From contig NZ_MTSE01000008.1 in the NCBI RefSeq assembly GCF_002154225.1, positions 62,001-126,000 on the forward strand: 64,000 nucleotides of DNA, given 5' to 3'. Shown in pieces: positions 8,703-17,929 of this stretch (position 1 is the first letter of the stretch; the number at the start of each line of letters is the position of its first letter). The notes below the pieces were generated by a model. That model saw only the letters and a program-made list of their open reading frames with translations, did no database searches and had not been told where the DNA came from. This stretch comes from Hymenobacter crusticola (GTDB taxonomy: Bacteria > Bacteroidota > Bacteroidia > Cytophagales > Hymenobacteraceae). Position numbers and translations under genes: made by a program.

Positions 8703-8731
8703 CTGTCGAATAGCTAAACGGTTGTATGATC

Positions 8732-8776
8732 AAATGGTTGACTACTCTAGCTACGTGTTAGAGCAATCAACCATTT
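8732..8776 (-). terminator. Possible terminator hairpin downstream of the receiver gene
   Basis: Ten-base arms (8732-8741 with 8767-8776) and an inner five-base stem (8745-8749 with 8759-8763) can form an interrupted hairpin. It lies 22 bases after the stop of the receiver gene and before the MBL gene. No T-run follows, so the call is tentative. Confidence 0.35.
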
Positions 8777-8798
8777 ACTCATTTAGCAATTCAACCGG

Positions 8799-9176
8799 CT
8801 ACCCCACGTATTGCTTTACGACGCGTACCAACGCGTCGAAGTCAAGGGGTTTAGGTAAGTAGTCTGTTACGCCAGCTTCTTTAAACTGCTCCATCGAGTA
8901 GTTATTAGCGTTACCGGTGATGGCGATGATGGGCAGCTGCGCGATGCGCGGATCGGAATGGCGTCGAATCTCACGTGTGCATTCCATGCCATCCTTCACA
9001 GGAATATTAATATCCATCAGCACACAATCGATGGGTTGGGTTTCTACTTGCTTAATAACCTCACCGCCGTTCTTGGCCGATACAATGCGATAACGCTGCA
9101 GTTCTAGGATCTTCTTGGTTAGGTTTAGAATAACGGAGCTATCCTCCGCAATTAGGATTGTTTTAGAATCGGCCAT
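8799..9176 (-). CDS. Single-domain response regulator (CheY-like receiver)
   Basis: This is a 125-residue stand-alone receiver domain without an output domain. The acidic pocket is seen in ILIAEDSS (ED at about 10-11), the phospho-acceptor aspartate D55 in VLMDINIPVKDG, the threonine in IIAITGNA and the lysine in DYLPKPLD. The stop lies 96 bases from the downstream MBL gene. The start follows the large hybrid kinase gene by 56 bases on the same strand, so the pair is likely one operon. It is plausibly the phosphate sink or output of the kinase's phosphorelay through its HPt domain; that link is inferred from position. Confidence 0.92.
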   Translation of the reverse strand: MADSKTILIAEDSSVILNLTKKILELQRYRIVSAKNGGEVIKQVETQPIDCVLMDINIPVKDGMECTREIRRHSDPRIAQLPIIAITGNANNYSMEQFKEAGVTDYLPKPLDFDALVRVVKQYVG

Positions 9177-9232
9177 GGAAATGAAATTAGAAACGCCGGG
9201 TATGGTGGATGAATAAAGAGTTTGTTGTTAAG

Positions 9233-12200
9233 CTAGGCAGAGTGAATCAGAGAAGGGTATGCAGCAACGAACTGTGCAAAGTAACGCAGCAAGCGTTGGA
9301 AATCCCGCTCAACATTATCCCTTTGTCCTTTTTTTAAGTCATGCTCCAATGTTTTGGCTTGTTCGGCCACTGGATTAATGCCGAGGGTAAAGCCAGTGCC
9401 TTTTAACTGGTGCAAATGAGGTAATATCTGGTTGTAATCGCCGGAAGTAACGAGTTCAGTGGCCTCTTTCAGCAGCTGTCCCGCTTCCGTTTCGAAGTCA
9501 CTGTAAAGTTGCGCCGCAAATTCGGGGCCACCAAGCTGACGTAATTGTTCTACTACGTCCAAATCAATCAGATCGGTTGTAGGTAAGGCGTCGGTTTCAA
9601 CCACTGCTGGTGTTTCTACAGCAACTTCAGGGGTTGGAGTTTCGTCTGGCAATACTATACTCGGTGCCGTCCAGCGACGCAGTACTGTGTACAGATCATG
9701 CGTTTTCACGGGCTTCGACACGTAGTCGTCCATGCCCTGCTGCACAAAGCGTTCGGCGTCCTCTTTCATCGAGTAGGCCGTCATGGCCACCACGGGTGGG
9801 CACTGCTTCCCCAAACGCTGCCGAATCTCTTGCATAGCCGTAACGCCGTCCATTTCGGGCATTTGGATATCCATGAAAATGACATCGTAATGCACTTTAG
9901 GATCGGTAGCCCGGCTAATTGCCTCAAAGCCATCATTGGCGACATCACTCTGGCAACCTAGCTTATCGAGCAACCGCACCGCCACCTTCTGGTTGATCGG
10001 ATTGTCGTCGACGAGCAGTACCCGCGGTGTGATTTCGAAGCGTACTACTTCGGGGGTGCGCTCACGAGAGGCTACCCGCTCCTGCACAATCTGAGCTGCG
10101 TTGGAAGCTATACGGCAGCGGATTGTAAACCAGAAAGTACTACCCTCGCCTTCGTGCGAGAAGACCCCAATTTCGCCGCCGAGTAGTTCCGAAAGCTGTT
10201 TGCTGATAGCCAGACCTAGGCCCGTACCACCAAATGCTTTGGTCGGAGTCGTATCGAGCTGCGTGAAGTTTTTAAAGAGCAGCTTTTCGTTCTCTTCCGA
10301 AATACCAATACCAGAATCTTGTACTGCGAACCGTAGCGTGTGTTCTTCGCCATCTGTAGCAACCGAGGACACCTGTAGGCTCACCGAACCCTGAGCCGTG
10401 AACTTGATGGCGTTAGACGTCAGGTTCGATAGAATTTGCAGCAGGCGTGTTTCATCAGTGATGATGAAGCGTGGCGTTTGCGGCGTAATGTGATACGTAA
10501 AATCAAGATTTTTTTGGCTGGCTCGGTTAGCAAACAGCGAATGGATCTTGTCGAGCGTATAATGCAAATCAATGCCGGACTCACTGACCTGCAGCTTACC
10601 TGCCTGAATCTTCGATAGGTCGAGGATATCGTTGAGAATAGCCAACAAAGCTTCCGACGACTTGCGCAGCGTGTCAACATATTCTTCCTGCTCTTCCGAG
10701 GCTACCGTCTGGTGTAGCAGGTCGATCATGCCGATAATGCCGTTCATGGGCGTGCGCAACTCGTGGCTCATATTAGCCAAGAACTGCGTTTTAGCTTCTA
10801 GAGCGGCTTCTGCTTCATCTTTAGCGGCTCGCAGGTCATCCTGCATTTGCTTGAACTCCGTGATGTCGCGACCAATCCCTTCGGAGCCACCAGCGCCACT
10901 CACTTGTCGCGCGTTCACCAATACGCTCACGGAGTACCCATCCTTGTGGCGCATGGCAAGTTCAAAGTTGCGGGCCGCACCTTGGGTTTGAAGACTATTT
11001 ACAATGCCATCCCGCTCCTGAGGGTACACATAGTAGTCAGCAATAGGAGTGCCCGTAACTTCCTCAGGTGTATACCCCAGCATATCTTGTACCGAGGGGC
11101 TGACTAGCGTAAGAATGCCTTGCTCGTCGGTGCGGTAGTACACGTCCTGGAACGATTCGAAGATGGCGCGGAATTTTTCTTCCTGCGCGGCTAGCTCCAG
11201 TTGCGAGCGTTTTTGCTCCGTGATATCGTGCGCAATGCCCGAAATTTCCTCGAAGGAGCCATCATCTAAGTAGATGGGATTCAGGTAGATTTCGTGCCAA
11301 GTATCCTGGCCTTTCACGTCGTTCAGGCGCACCTCGAAACGTTGGGGCCGTCCTTCGAAGACTTTGCGGTAGTTCTGAGCAAATAGCTCCCGCGTTTCCT
11401 CATCCATCATGGCTTGGTCAGCTTGCCAAAGATTGATGTTGAGGGCCGGATAAACGCCATTGCGCCGCAAGAAATAAGCGGAGTAGTTGCGGTTGAAAGA
11501 AGTGAGGCGTGAATGCGTATCCACGGACCACATCAAGTGGGAGCCGCTCTCGAAAATTGCGTTTAAGCGGGCATTTTGCTTGTTGATCTGTACTTCATTG
11601 CGCTTCCGCTCGATGGCGAGCGCAACTTGGTTGGAAATGAAGTGCAGAATCTCAATGTCGCCGGCCGCATAAGCATCGGCTTTGTGGTAGTCTTGTACGG
11701 TAATTACCCCAATGATCCGCTCGCCAATACTCAGCGGTGAGCACAGCATAACTTCTGGCATCAAGCCATAAGCCGTGATAGTGCCGTTGGCAATAAGCTC
11801 TTGCAACTCCGCTTTTAAAAGGAACTGAGGCCGGCCCGTGCGAATGATGTATTCGGAGATGCCTGAGGAGAACGGCCGCGACTTATTGTGCTGCTCGCCC
11901 TGGGAGTTCTGGTCAACGAAGTACGCGAACTGGAGCTGTGTGCGTTCTTCATCGCAGAGCGCGATATAGAAGTTGTTGGTTTCAATGATTTTACTCAGCT
12001 CCCGGTGAATAGCACCGTACAAAGAGTGTAAGTCCTTGGAGCTAATTGCTAGGTTGGCAATGCTGTAGTATACCTTCTGTAGCCGCTCAGCCTTTATACG
12101 GTCCGTGATGTCGTGCAGGATGGCGCGCGTAGACACGGGCTCCGCATCTTGCCACGAGCAAGAAATACTACCGATCAAGTGTACCGGCTTACCCGATTTC

Positions 12201-13318
12201 GTCAGGAATACCGTCTCGAGTTTGTTGACTTTTTCACCCTTGTAGAGGTTGCGAAGCTGGTAGAGCAGTTTGGCTTTATAGTAGGGGTGCACTACGTCGC
12301 CAAGGGTGAGGTGAGGCAGGTCGTCGTCGTCGTAGCCTAGCTTTTCCTTCCACGCCTTGTTCACAAACAAGAAGCGGTTGTCGATGCTAAGGTTCTGAAT
12401 CAGGTCGTGCGCGTTGTCGAAAAAATCTTGTAGCCGATGACGGTTATCCGACAAAGCACGCGCCGTAACGTGCCCATCAGTTAGGTCACGCCCAACGACG
12501 AAAATTCCGGAGATTTTATGCGCTTCGTCGTACGTAAATTCTGCGTGCCAGTACACCATGCGGATCTGGCCAGATTTCGTCAGGAGTGCGCGCTCGTAGT
12601 ATTCTTGTAACTGTTCTTCCTGAATAAGACCTAGGTAGCTATTCCGGCGAAGCTCCCGTTCCGTAAGCGGACTGAATAAGTCATAGTAGTTGCGACCGAC
12701 TACTTCCTCGCGGGTATATTCCGTAAAATCTAAGAAATAGTCGTTTACGTCCCTGACAATACCTTCACGGTCGAGCATCAAATAGCTCAAGCTAGTGTGC
12801 GTCAGCAGGTCGCGGAGCTGTTGGCGGCTATGGGTAGCCACCAACGCTTGGCTCGGTTCTGGGGCCTGGGCTGCCGGGGTTGATTCGCGGAGAGTAAGCT
12901 GCACGCGAACTAAGCCACCTGGAAGTACTACGCGGTGTAAAGTTGCCCAGCCGTTGAAGGCAACTTTGCCTTGCCAACCCTGCCAGCCTTTAGAAAAAGG
13001 TTGCCCCGTTCGTGCTGTGCGAATAACCGCCTCGTGCAACGTAGTAGCTGAAAACCATTGGTCGGGCTGTTCCACAGTAGCCGGGGCCGCATACGCCATT
13101 AGCCCGGAGGCCAGCAGCATGGCGCGCGTGGTGCCTAGAAAACGCAGCACCGTTTGATTGCAATCAAGCAGGACTCCGTGTTCGTCGTAGAGCAGCAGCC
13201 CATCATAGGCCTCCTCAAACAGCGTACGATAAAACGCGTCCGGCGAAGCGAGCCCAGGCTGAGCGACAGCAGGAGTAGGAGAGGGGATAGAGCGAATAGG
13301 CATTGATAAGGACGGCAA
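9233..13318 (-). CDS. Hybrid sensor histidine kinase, multi-PAS/GAF-HK-REC-HPt
   Basis: This 1361-residue cytoplasmic kinase has no transmembrane segments. Domains in order are a PAS-like domain (about 27-140), PAS (165-285), PAS (290-410), GAF (415-580), PAS (590-710), PAS (720-830), a dimerisation domain with the phospho-histidine H852 in MSHELRTPMNG, an HATPase with GTGLGLAISKQLSELLGG, a receiver with D1150 in IFMDIQMPEMDG, and an HPt domain with H1303 in HQLKGTGFTLG. It therefore holds a full His-Asp-His relay. The sensory half suggests detection of a soluble or redox cue, not an external ligand. The receiver protein encoded 56 bases downstream is its likely partner. The signal is unknown. 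Confidence 0.93.
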   Translation of the reverse strand: MPSLSMPIRSIPSPTPAVAQPGLASPDAFYRTLFEEAYDGLLLYDEHGVLLDCNQTVLRFLGTTRAMLLASGLMAYAAPATVEQPDQWFSATTLHEAVIRTARTGQPFSKGWQGWQGKVAFNGWATLHRVVLPGGLVRVQLTLRESTPAAQAPEPSQALVATHSRQQLRDLLTHTSLSYLMLDREGIVRDVNDYFLDFTEYTREEVVGRNYYDLFSPLTERELRRNSYLGLIQEEQLQEYYERALLTKSGQIRMVYWHAEFTYDEAHKISGIFVVGRDLTDGHVTARALSDNRHRLQDFFDNAHDLIQNLSIDNRFLFVNKAWKEKLGYDDDDLPHLTLGDVVHPYYKAKLLYQLRNLYKGEKVNKLETVFLTKSGKPVHLIGSISCSWQDAEPVSTRAILHDITDRIKAERLQKVYYSIANLAISSKDLHSLYGAIHRELSKIIETNNFYIALCDEERTQLQFAYFVDQNSQGEQHNKSRPFSSGISEYIIRTGRPQFLLKAELQELIANGTITAYGLMPEVMLCSPLSIGERIIGVITVQDYHKADAYAAGDIEILHFISNQVALAIERKRNEVQINKQNARLNAIFESGSHLMWSVDTHSRLTSFNRNYSAYFLRRNGVYPALNINLWQADQAMMDEETRELFAQNYRKVFEGRPQRFEVRLNDVKGQDTWHEIYLNPIYLDDGSFEEISGIAHDITEQKRSQLELAAQEEKFRAIFESFQDVYYRTDEQGILTLVSPSVQDMLGYTPEEVTGTPIADYYVYPQERDGIVNSLQTQGAARNFELAMRHKDGYSVSVLVNARQVSGAGGSEGIGRDITEFKQMQDDLRAAKDEAEAALEAKTQFLANMSHELRTPMNGIIGMIDLLHQTVASEEQEEYVDTLRKSSEALLAILNDILDLSKIQAGKLQVSESGIDLHYTLDKIHSLFANRASQKNLDFTYHITPQTPRFIITDETRLLQILSNLTSNAIKFTAQGSVSLQVSSVATDGEEHTLRFAVQDSGIGISEENEKLLFKNFTQLDTTPTKAFGGTGLGLAISKQLSELLGGEIGVFSHEGEGSTFWFTIRCRIASNAAQIVQERVASRERTPEVVRFEITPRVLLVDDNPINQKVAVRLLDKLGCQSDVANDGFEAISRATDPKVHYDVIFMDIQMPEMDGVTAMQEIRQRLGKQCPPVVAMTAYSMKEDAERFVQQGMDDYVSKPVKTHDLYTVLRRWTAPSIVLPDETPTPEVAVETPAVVETDALPTTDLIDLDVVEQLRQLGGPEFAAQLYSDFETEAGQLLKEATELVTSGDYNQILPHLHQLKGTGFTLGINPVAEQAKTLEHDLKKGQRDNVERDFQRLLRYFAQFVAAYPSLIHSA

Positions 13319-13439
13319 CGGCCCCTTGTTCCAGCTAAACAGGTGCCTCGATTTTACCCCTAAATTTGTCGAAAATATCCCAGATAAGTTCTTTTGTCTT
13401 CGGTAGACTACGTTAAAAAATGGAGCAAGAATATTCTTT

Positions 13440-14567
13440 ATGAGTTTAGTACTATTTACAGTTACGACTGATTTGAATTATGATCAGCGAATGCAGCGTA
13501 TCTGTAGCAGCTTGGCACGCCACGGCCACGATGTACTACTCGTTGGAAGAGTATTGCCTCACTCTTTGCCCTTAGCTGAGCAGCCCTACCGACAGCACCG
13601 TTTGCGCTGCTGGTTCACGAAGGGAAAGTTGTTTTATTTGGAATTTAACTTACGCCTTTTCTTCTTCTTGCTGGGCCAACACGCTACCGTCTGGTGTGCC
13701 ATCGACCTTGATACGGCGCTACCGGTGTGGCTGCGGGCGAAGCTAGGTAAGCAGCCTTTTGTGTATGATGCCCACGAGCTGTTCACGGAAATGCCGGAGG
13801 TCGTAGCGCGTCCGATTGTGCAGCGGGTCTGGCGTTTGATAGAGCAAGTCGTGGTGCCGCGTGCTACCCTCGCCTACACTGTTGGACCAGCCCTGGCGCA
13901 GTTATTCAGGCAACGGTATGGTCGTCCTTTTGAAGTCGTGCGTAATATCAGTCGGCTTACCGAAACCACTCTGCCTCCGGTACCTCTAGGTGCACCGCCC
14001 GAAGGCTACATTCTCTACCAAGGCATGCTGAACGTCGGGCGGGGGCTGGAAGCGTTGCTGGATGCAATGCCACAAGTAGCCGGAAGATTGGTACTCTGCG
14101 GGGAAGGAGACCTGTCGGCAGAGCTGCGGGAGCGGGCTGCACACCTAGGTCTGTTAGCAAGCGGCAAGGTAGAATTTAAGGGCTTTGTCTTGCCTGAGCA
14201 GCTCCGCGAGATTACGCGGCAAGCGGCAGTAGGAGTAATGCTGCTGGAGCCGCAAGGGCTGAGTTATTACTACTCACTGGCAAATAAATTCTTCGACTAT
14301 CTGCATGCCGGTATTCCACAAATACTGGTTGACTTTCCGGAATACCGGCAGCTGAATGATCAGTATGAGGTAGCTGAAATTGTGGACCTAACTCCTGCTT
14401 CTATTGCTACTGCGCTCAACCGGCTGTTGCGCGACGAGCCTAGCCGCTACCAACAGCTAGCCTCTAACTGCCGTCGGGCACGTCTTGAACTGAACTGGCA
14501 ACGGGAAGAGCAACATTTGTTGGCGCTGTATGCGCCGCTTACTGAGCCACAATCAACATCCGCATGA
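13440..14567 (+). CDS. Glycosyltransferase, GT-B fold (GT4-like)
   Basis: This 375-residue protein resembles retaining GT4-type glycosyltransferases. The N-terminal MSLVLFTVTTDLNYDQRMQR is typical of the acceptor-binding Rossmann half, followed by WCAIDLDTALPVWL and PFVYDAHELFTEMPEV. The donor half begins near residue 190 with YILYQGMLNVGRGLEALLDAM, and the sugar-nucleotide site SYYYSLANKFFDYLHAGIPQI is clear. It is probably involved in cell-surface glycan or exopolysaccharide synthesis; donor and acceptor are unknown. Its stop overlaps the start of miaA by four bases (ATGA), so the two are translationally coupled although functionally unrelated. It is divergent from the hybrid kinase gene; TAAATTTG at 13361-13368 may be its -7 element. 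Confidence 0.85.
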   Translation: MSLVLFTVTTDLNYDQRMQRICSSLARHGHDVLLVGRVLPHSLPLAEQPYRQHRLRCWFTKGKLFYLEFNLRLFFFLLGQHATVWCAIDLDTALPVWLRAKLGKQPFVYDAHELFTEMPEVVARPIVQRVWRLIEQVVVPRATLAYTVGPALAQLFRQRYGRPFEVVRNISRLTETTLPPVPLGAPPEGYILYQGMLNVGRGLEALLDAMPQVAGRLVLCGEGDLSAELRERAAHLGLLASGKVEFKGFVLPEQLREITRQAAVGVMLLEPQGLSYYYSLANKFFDYLHAGIPQILVDFPEYRQLNDQYEVAEIVDLTPASIATALNRLLRDEPSRYQQLASNCRRARLELNWQREEQHLLALYAPLTEPQSTSA

Positions 14568-15499
14568 GTACCTTATTGCTTCCTGCTGCGCCAACGCTAC
14601 TGGTAGTCGCCGGCCCAACGGCTGTGGGTAAAACGGCCTTGTGCGTGCATTTGGCGCAGCAATACCAAACCGAAATCGTGTCGGCTGACTCGCGGCAGTT
14701 TTTTCGGGAACTGAGTATTGGTACGGCCAAACCCACGCCCGAGGAGATGCAGGGTGTACCACACCACTTTATCAACTCGCATAGTATCAGTGAGGAGTAT
14801 AACGCTGGTCGTTTTGAAGAAGAAGCCCTGAGCGTTTTGGCGGAGCTATTTCAACGGCATCGGGTTGTTATTCTGACGGGGGGCTCAGGCTTGTACTTGC
14901 AAGCCGTAACGGAAGGGCTCGACGAAATGCCTGCAACTAATCCTGAAATACGTGCTGCGCTTCAAAGCGAACTGCAGGACCTAGGTCTGGAAACGTTGGT
15001 AGCGGAGCTAGCGCGCCTCGACCCTGTGACCTACGCCCGCATCGACCGTCAGAATCCGCAGCGCGTTGTGCGGGCGCTGGAAGTTACGCGCAGCACGGGG
15101 CAGCCTTTTTCCAGCTTCCACGCCCGGAAAAGTGAGGTAGAGCGGCCATTCCATACCGTGAAGGTCGTACTCAACCGAGAGCGGGAGGAACTGTATCAAC
15201 GCATTGACCTGCGGGTAGATCAGATGATAGAAGCGGGGCTATTAGAGGAAGTGAAAGGCTTGCTGCCGTATCGGCATCACAACGCGCTGCAAACCGTTGG
15301 CTATAAAGAGCTATTTGACTACCTCGACGGCCTTCAGGATTGGCCCGAAACTGTGCGCTTGCTGAAGCGCAACACGCGGCACTACGCCAAGCGGCAGCTT
15401 ACGTGGTTTCGCCGCGACCCCGCCTACACGTGGCTGCACCCGGAGCAAACAGAAAACCAGGTACCTAACTTGCTGAGTAGACTAGATAATAACGGTTAG
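14564..15499 (+). CDS. miaA: tRNA dimethylallyltransferase
   Basis: MiaA transfers a dimethylallyl group to N6 of adenosine 37 in tRNAs that read codons starting with U. The 311-residue protein has the P-loop VVAGPTAVGKTAL at the N-terminus, the catalytic region VSADSRQFFRELSIGTAKPT, the GGSGLYLQAV motif, and the C-terminal tRNA-binding helices ending with LLKRNTRHYAKRQLTWFRRD. Length and motifs are normal. It overlaps the preceding glycosyltransferase stop by four bases. Its own stop interlocks with the stop of the convergent outer-membrane-like gene. Confidence 0.96.
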   Translation: MSTLLLPAAPTLLVVAGPTAVGKTALCVHLAQQYQTEIVSADSRQFFRELSIGTAKPTPEEMQGVPHHFINSHSISEEYNAGRFEEEALSVLAELFQRHRVVILTGGSGLYLQAVTEGLDEMPATNPEIRAALQSELQDLGLETLVAELARLDPVTYARIDRQNPQRVVRALEVTRSTGQPFSSFHARKSEVERPFHTVKVVLNREREELYQRIDLRVDQMIEAGLLEEVKGLLPYRHHNALQTVGYKELFDYLDGLQDWPETVRLLKRNTRHYAKRQLTWFRRDPAYTWLHPEQTENQVPNLLSRLDNNG

Positions 15500-16134
15500 A
15501 ATCGATGACCTAGCTTCACTTGCAGAGAAGCCAGGGAGTTGCCAAACGTATCGTTCTGAAAGGCCGCCTTGCCCCCGACAAGCCAGCGTTGATCAGAAGT
15601 AAGCGCCACATCGAGATTTAGGGAGAACATGTAGCCAGCGTGCACTCCCTGCTCATGGTCGAGGACAACCTCGCTCGTATTGTTGGTGAAGTCACCACGC
15701 ATTTCAGGAGCACCATAGCGGTTGGAGTAACCTAGGTAGCCACCGCCACCCACGGCAAATAACACTTGCTTATCGTTGCCGAAGGGATAAACGTATACTT
15801 CCTGTTCTGCATTGAACGCTTGGTAGCCCATTACAAAAGGGACCCTAATGCCGAAGCTAGTAGCAGTGGGATGCTTTAGCCAGTTATAGGATTCACGGCT
15901 GCCATTCACGAAAGCTAGCCGAGTACCCGTACCTAGGTAGCGACCAAATAGCGGCGTATACTCTACATGCGCTTTAAAACACATGTAGTCACCGGTTCCC
16001 ATGCCCGCCGAACCTAGACCTAGCTGCCAAGTAGCGCGGGCAGGCGAAGCCGTAGGAGCGTTTTGCGAAAAAGTAGGCATTGTAGCGGCGCTCAGAAGAA
16101 GAATGGAGCCGAGGATGCGGTAACGATTAATCAT
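15496..16134 (-). CDS. Outer-membrane beta-barrel-like protein, unknown function
   Basis: This 212-residue exported protein has a signal peptide (about 1-23, hydrophobic ILGSILLLSAATMPTFSQ). The mature part has alternating aromatic and small residues such as GVHAGYMFSLNLDVALTSDQRWLVGGKAAFQ and ends in a phenylalanine (KLGHRF). Both are hallmarks of an outer-membrane beta-barrel of roughly eight strands. I do not recognise a family. The stop overlaps the miaA stop on the other strand by four bases. It may be a small structural outer-membrane protein, but no role can be assigned. Confidence 0.75.
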   Translation of the reverse strand: MINRYRILGSILLLSAATMPTFSQNAPTASPARATWQLGLGSAGMGTGDYMCFKAHVEYTPLFGRYLGTGTRLAFVNGSRESYNWLKHPTATSFGIRVPFVMGYQAFNAEQEVYVYPFGNDKQVLFAVGGGGYLGYSNRYGAPEMRGDFTNNTSEVVLDHEQGVHAGYMFSLNLDVALTSDQRWLVGGKAAFQNDTFGNSLASLQVKLGHRF

Positions 16135-16193
16135 AAAATGTCGCTAAGTATATGAGGCTAGCAAAGTACTCTTTTTCTTAAGGCTACAAAAAA

Positions 16194-16215
16194 AGCGCGC
16201 CTGGTAAGGCGCGCT
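16194..16215 (-). terminator. Terminator of pfkA
   Basis: An 8-base GC-rich stem (16194-16201 with 16208-16215, loop of six) is followed on the minus strand by a run of seven or more T. It lies 33 bases after the pfkA stop. Confidence 0.75.
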
Positions 16216-16248
16216 AATAATAGATTGTTAATGAAGAACCTAGGTCGA

Positions 16249-17220
16249 CTATACGCTCAGGATTTCTACCATCCGCATAAAGCTCTGGCTTAGCATCTTT
16301 TTCTTATAGATGGTATCCTCGAAGGGGGTGTACACGAGCTTACGGTCGATGATGCCAGCCATCACGTTACGCATGCCGTTCATGAGGCCTTCTACGGCTG
16401 CAATGCCGATTTGGGAAGCTAGCAAACGGTCGGAGGCGGTGGGAGCACCGCCGCGCTGCACGTGCCCAATAATGGTAACGCGGGCGTCAAGCTCCGGAAT
16501 AGCTTCCTTCACGCGGGCCGCTACGTGGGTTACGTTGCCTTCCTTTTCTCCTTCGGCCACTACCACGATAAACGAGGTTTTGGAGCGACGCCAGCTGTTG
16601 CGCAGCGTTTCAATCACAGCCTCTTCCGACATCTGTGTTTCCGGAACCATTACAATTTCAGCCCCGCCACCAATGGCGCACGGAATAGCGATATAGCCTG
16701 AGTCGCGCCCCATTACTTCAATAAAGAAGCAACGGTCGTGCGAGTCGGCGGTATCGCGGATCTTGTCGATGGCCTCCAGGGCAGTGTTCACGGCTGTGTC
16801 GTAGCCGATGGTGTAGTCGGTGCCGAACAGGTCGTTGTCGATGGTGCCGGGGGCCCCAACGGTAGGGATGCCAAACTCCCGCTCGAAGATCATGGCGCCG
16901 GTAAACGTGCCATTGCCGCCGATGGCAACCAAGCCCTCAATGCCGTGGTTGACCAGTTGGTCGAACGCCTGCTGTCGGCCTTCCTTGGTCATAAACTTCT
17001 GACTGCGTGCCGATTTGAGAATCGTGCCGCCGCGCTGCACCGTGTTAGCAACCGAGGCCGAGTCGAGCTTAATAAACTCGCCCTTAATCATGCCGCTGTA
17101 GCCGCGCATGATACCATACACCTCAATGCCGTGATACACAGCCGTACGCACTACAGCCCGGACGCAGGCATTCATGCCCGGCGAATCACCCCCGCTGGTA
17201 AAGACTCCTATACGTTTCAT
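16249..17220 (-). CDS. pfkA: 6-phosphofructokinase
   Basis: PfkA phosphorylates fructose 6-phosphate in glycolysis. The start at 17220 (MKRIGVFTSGGDSPGMNA) was chosen because the longer frame from 17262 adds 14 residues before this typical N-terminus. The catalytic GTIDNDLFGTD (D128, D130), the MGRDSGYIA substrate loop and GHVQRGGAPTASDR are intact. The length of 323 residues is normal for the ATP-dependent class. The nucleotide motif reads GGNGTFTG, with asparagine (N103) where E. coli has the magnesium-binding aspartate; the two glycines that favour ATP over pyrophosphate (G104, G125) are kept. A terminator follows. The family call is firm; phosphate-donor preference rests on motif reading only. 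Confidence 0.94.
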   Translation of the reverse strand: MKRIGVFTSGGDSPGMNACVRAVVRTAVYHGIEVYGIMRGYSGMIKGEFIKLDSASVANTVQRGGTILKSARSQKFMTKEGRQQAFDQLVNHGIEGLVAIGGNGTFTGAMIFEREFGIPTVGAPGTIDNDLFGTDYTIGYDTAVNTALEAIDKIRDTADSHDRCFFIEVMGRDSGYIAIPCAIGGGAEIVMVPETQMSEEAVIETLRNSWRRSKTSFIVVVAEGEKEGNVTHVAARVKEAIPELDARVTIIGHVQRGGAPTASDRLLASQIGIAAVEGLMNGMRNVMAGIIDRKLVYTPFEDTIYKKKMLSQSFMRMVEILSV

Positions 17221-17473
17221 GGTAATGTAATAAGCGGAAAATGCCCGAAGCGGACAGGGCAAAGGTGGGAAATCCCTTCCGAAAAAATACAGGCATTATC
17301 CAATGCAATCATAAATGAGGAAAACAAACGGCTTTTTTTCTGCTGGCTACGTATGCGATTCTGTTGGAATTGAGCAACCTAGGCGCTAACTTACCTGCCC
17401 TCCGCCCTGATTTGCGCTTTGTTCTACAAGGTTAGCTTCCTTAACCCTCCACCCTTTATAAGCACCAGTTTGT

Positions 17474-17929
17474 ATGTTTGGTTTTTTTGAAAATGAGCAG
17501 ACAAAGAAAGTAAAGAGCCACCTCATCAACCTGGCAACCCTGGCCAAAGCCGATGGCCACATTGACGAACGAGAAATGAGTTTTATCGTAGCCGTTGGTA
17601 AGAAAAACGGCATGCGCCCCACGGAGGTTCGCAATATTGTGGCCAACGCGGGAAGTGTTAAAATGCTCATCCCTGACAACGACTCGGAACGCTTCGACCA
17701 AATATTTGACTTGGTAGACATGATGCTCGCCGATGGCATCGTGGACGAAAATGAAATGGACTTCTGCATTGAGATGGCCGAGCGCCTAGGTTTCCGCAAA
17801 GCTATTGTGGGAGTGCTAGTGCGTAAGATTTCGATGGGAGTGAAGGATGGCTTGCCACGTGAGCAAATAAAGGAGGATACCCAAAATTTCCTTCGCTTTG
17901 AGTGCAACGATCAGAATAGCAAGGGCTAG
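17474..17929 (+). CDS. TerB-like tellurite-resistance-family protein
   Basis: This 151-residue soluble protein resembles the TerB fold, a small helical metal-binding domain found in tellurite-resistance and stress-sensing proteins. Two acidic helix-loop repeats are visible: LAKADGHIDEREMSFI (about 26-41) and MLADGIVDENEMDFCI (about 84-99), the usual paired metal-binding motifs. There is no signal peptide. No other ter genes are nearby, so a role in tellurite resistance is not implied. Its stop overlaps that of the convergent aminotransferase gene by four bases (CTAG). A minus-strand frame over the same bases (17386-17907) has no family features and is taken as a shadow. Confidence 0.8.
   Translation: MFGFFENEQTKKVKSHLINLATLAKADGHIDEREMSFIVAVGKKNGMRPTEVRNIVANAGSVKMLIPDNDSERFDQIFDLVDMMLADGIVDENEMDFCIEMAERLGFRKAIVGVLVRKISMGVKDGLPREQIKEDTQNFLRFECNDQNSKG

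Noticed and set aside
16738..17373. 211-residue plus-strand frame opposite pfkA
   Set aside because: It is a shadow of pfkA; the residues have no recognisable pattern and the start has no support.
17386..17907. 173-residue minus-strand frame opposite the TerB-like gene
   Set aside because: The plus strand has the paired acidic metal motifs of TerB; the minus frame is serine/arginine-rich without features.
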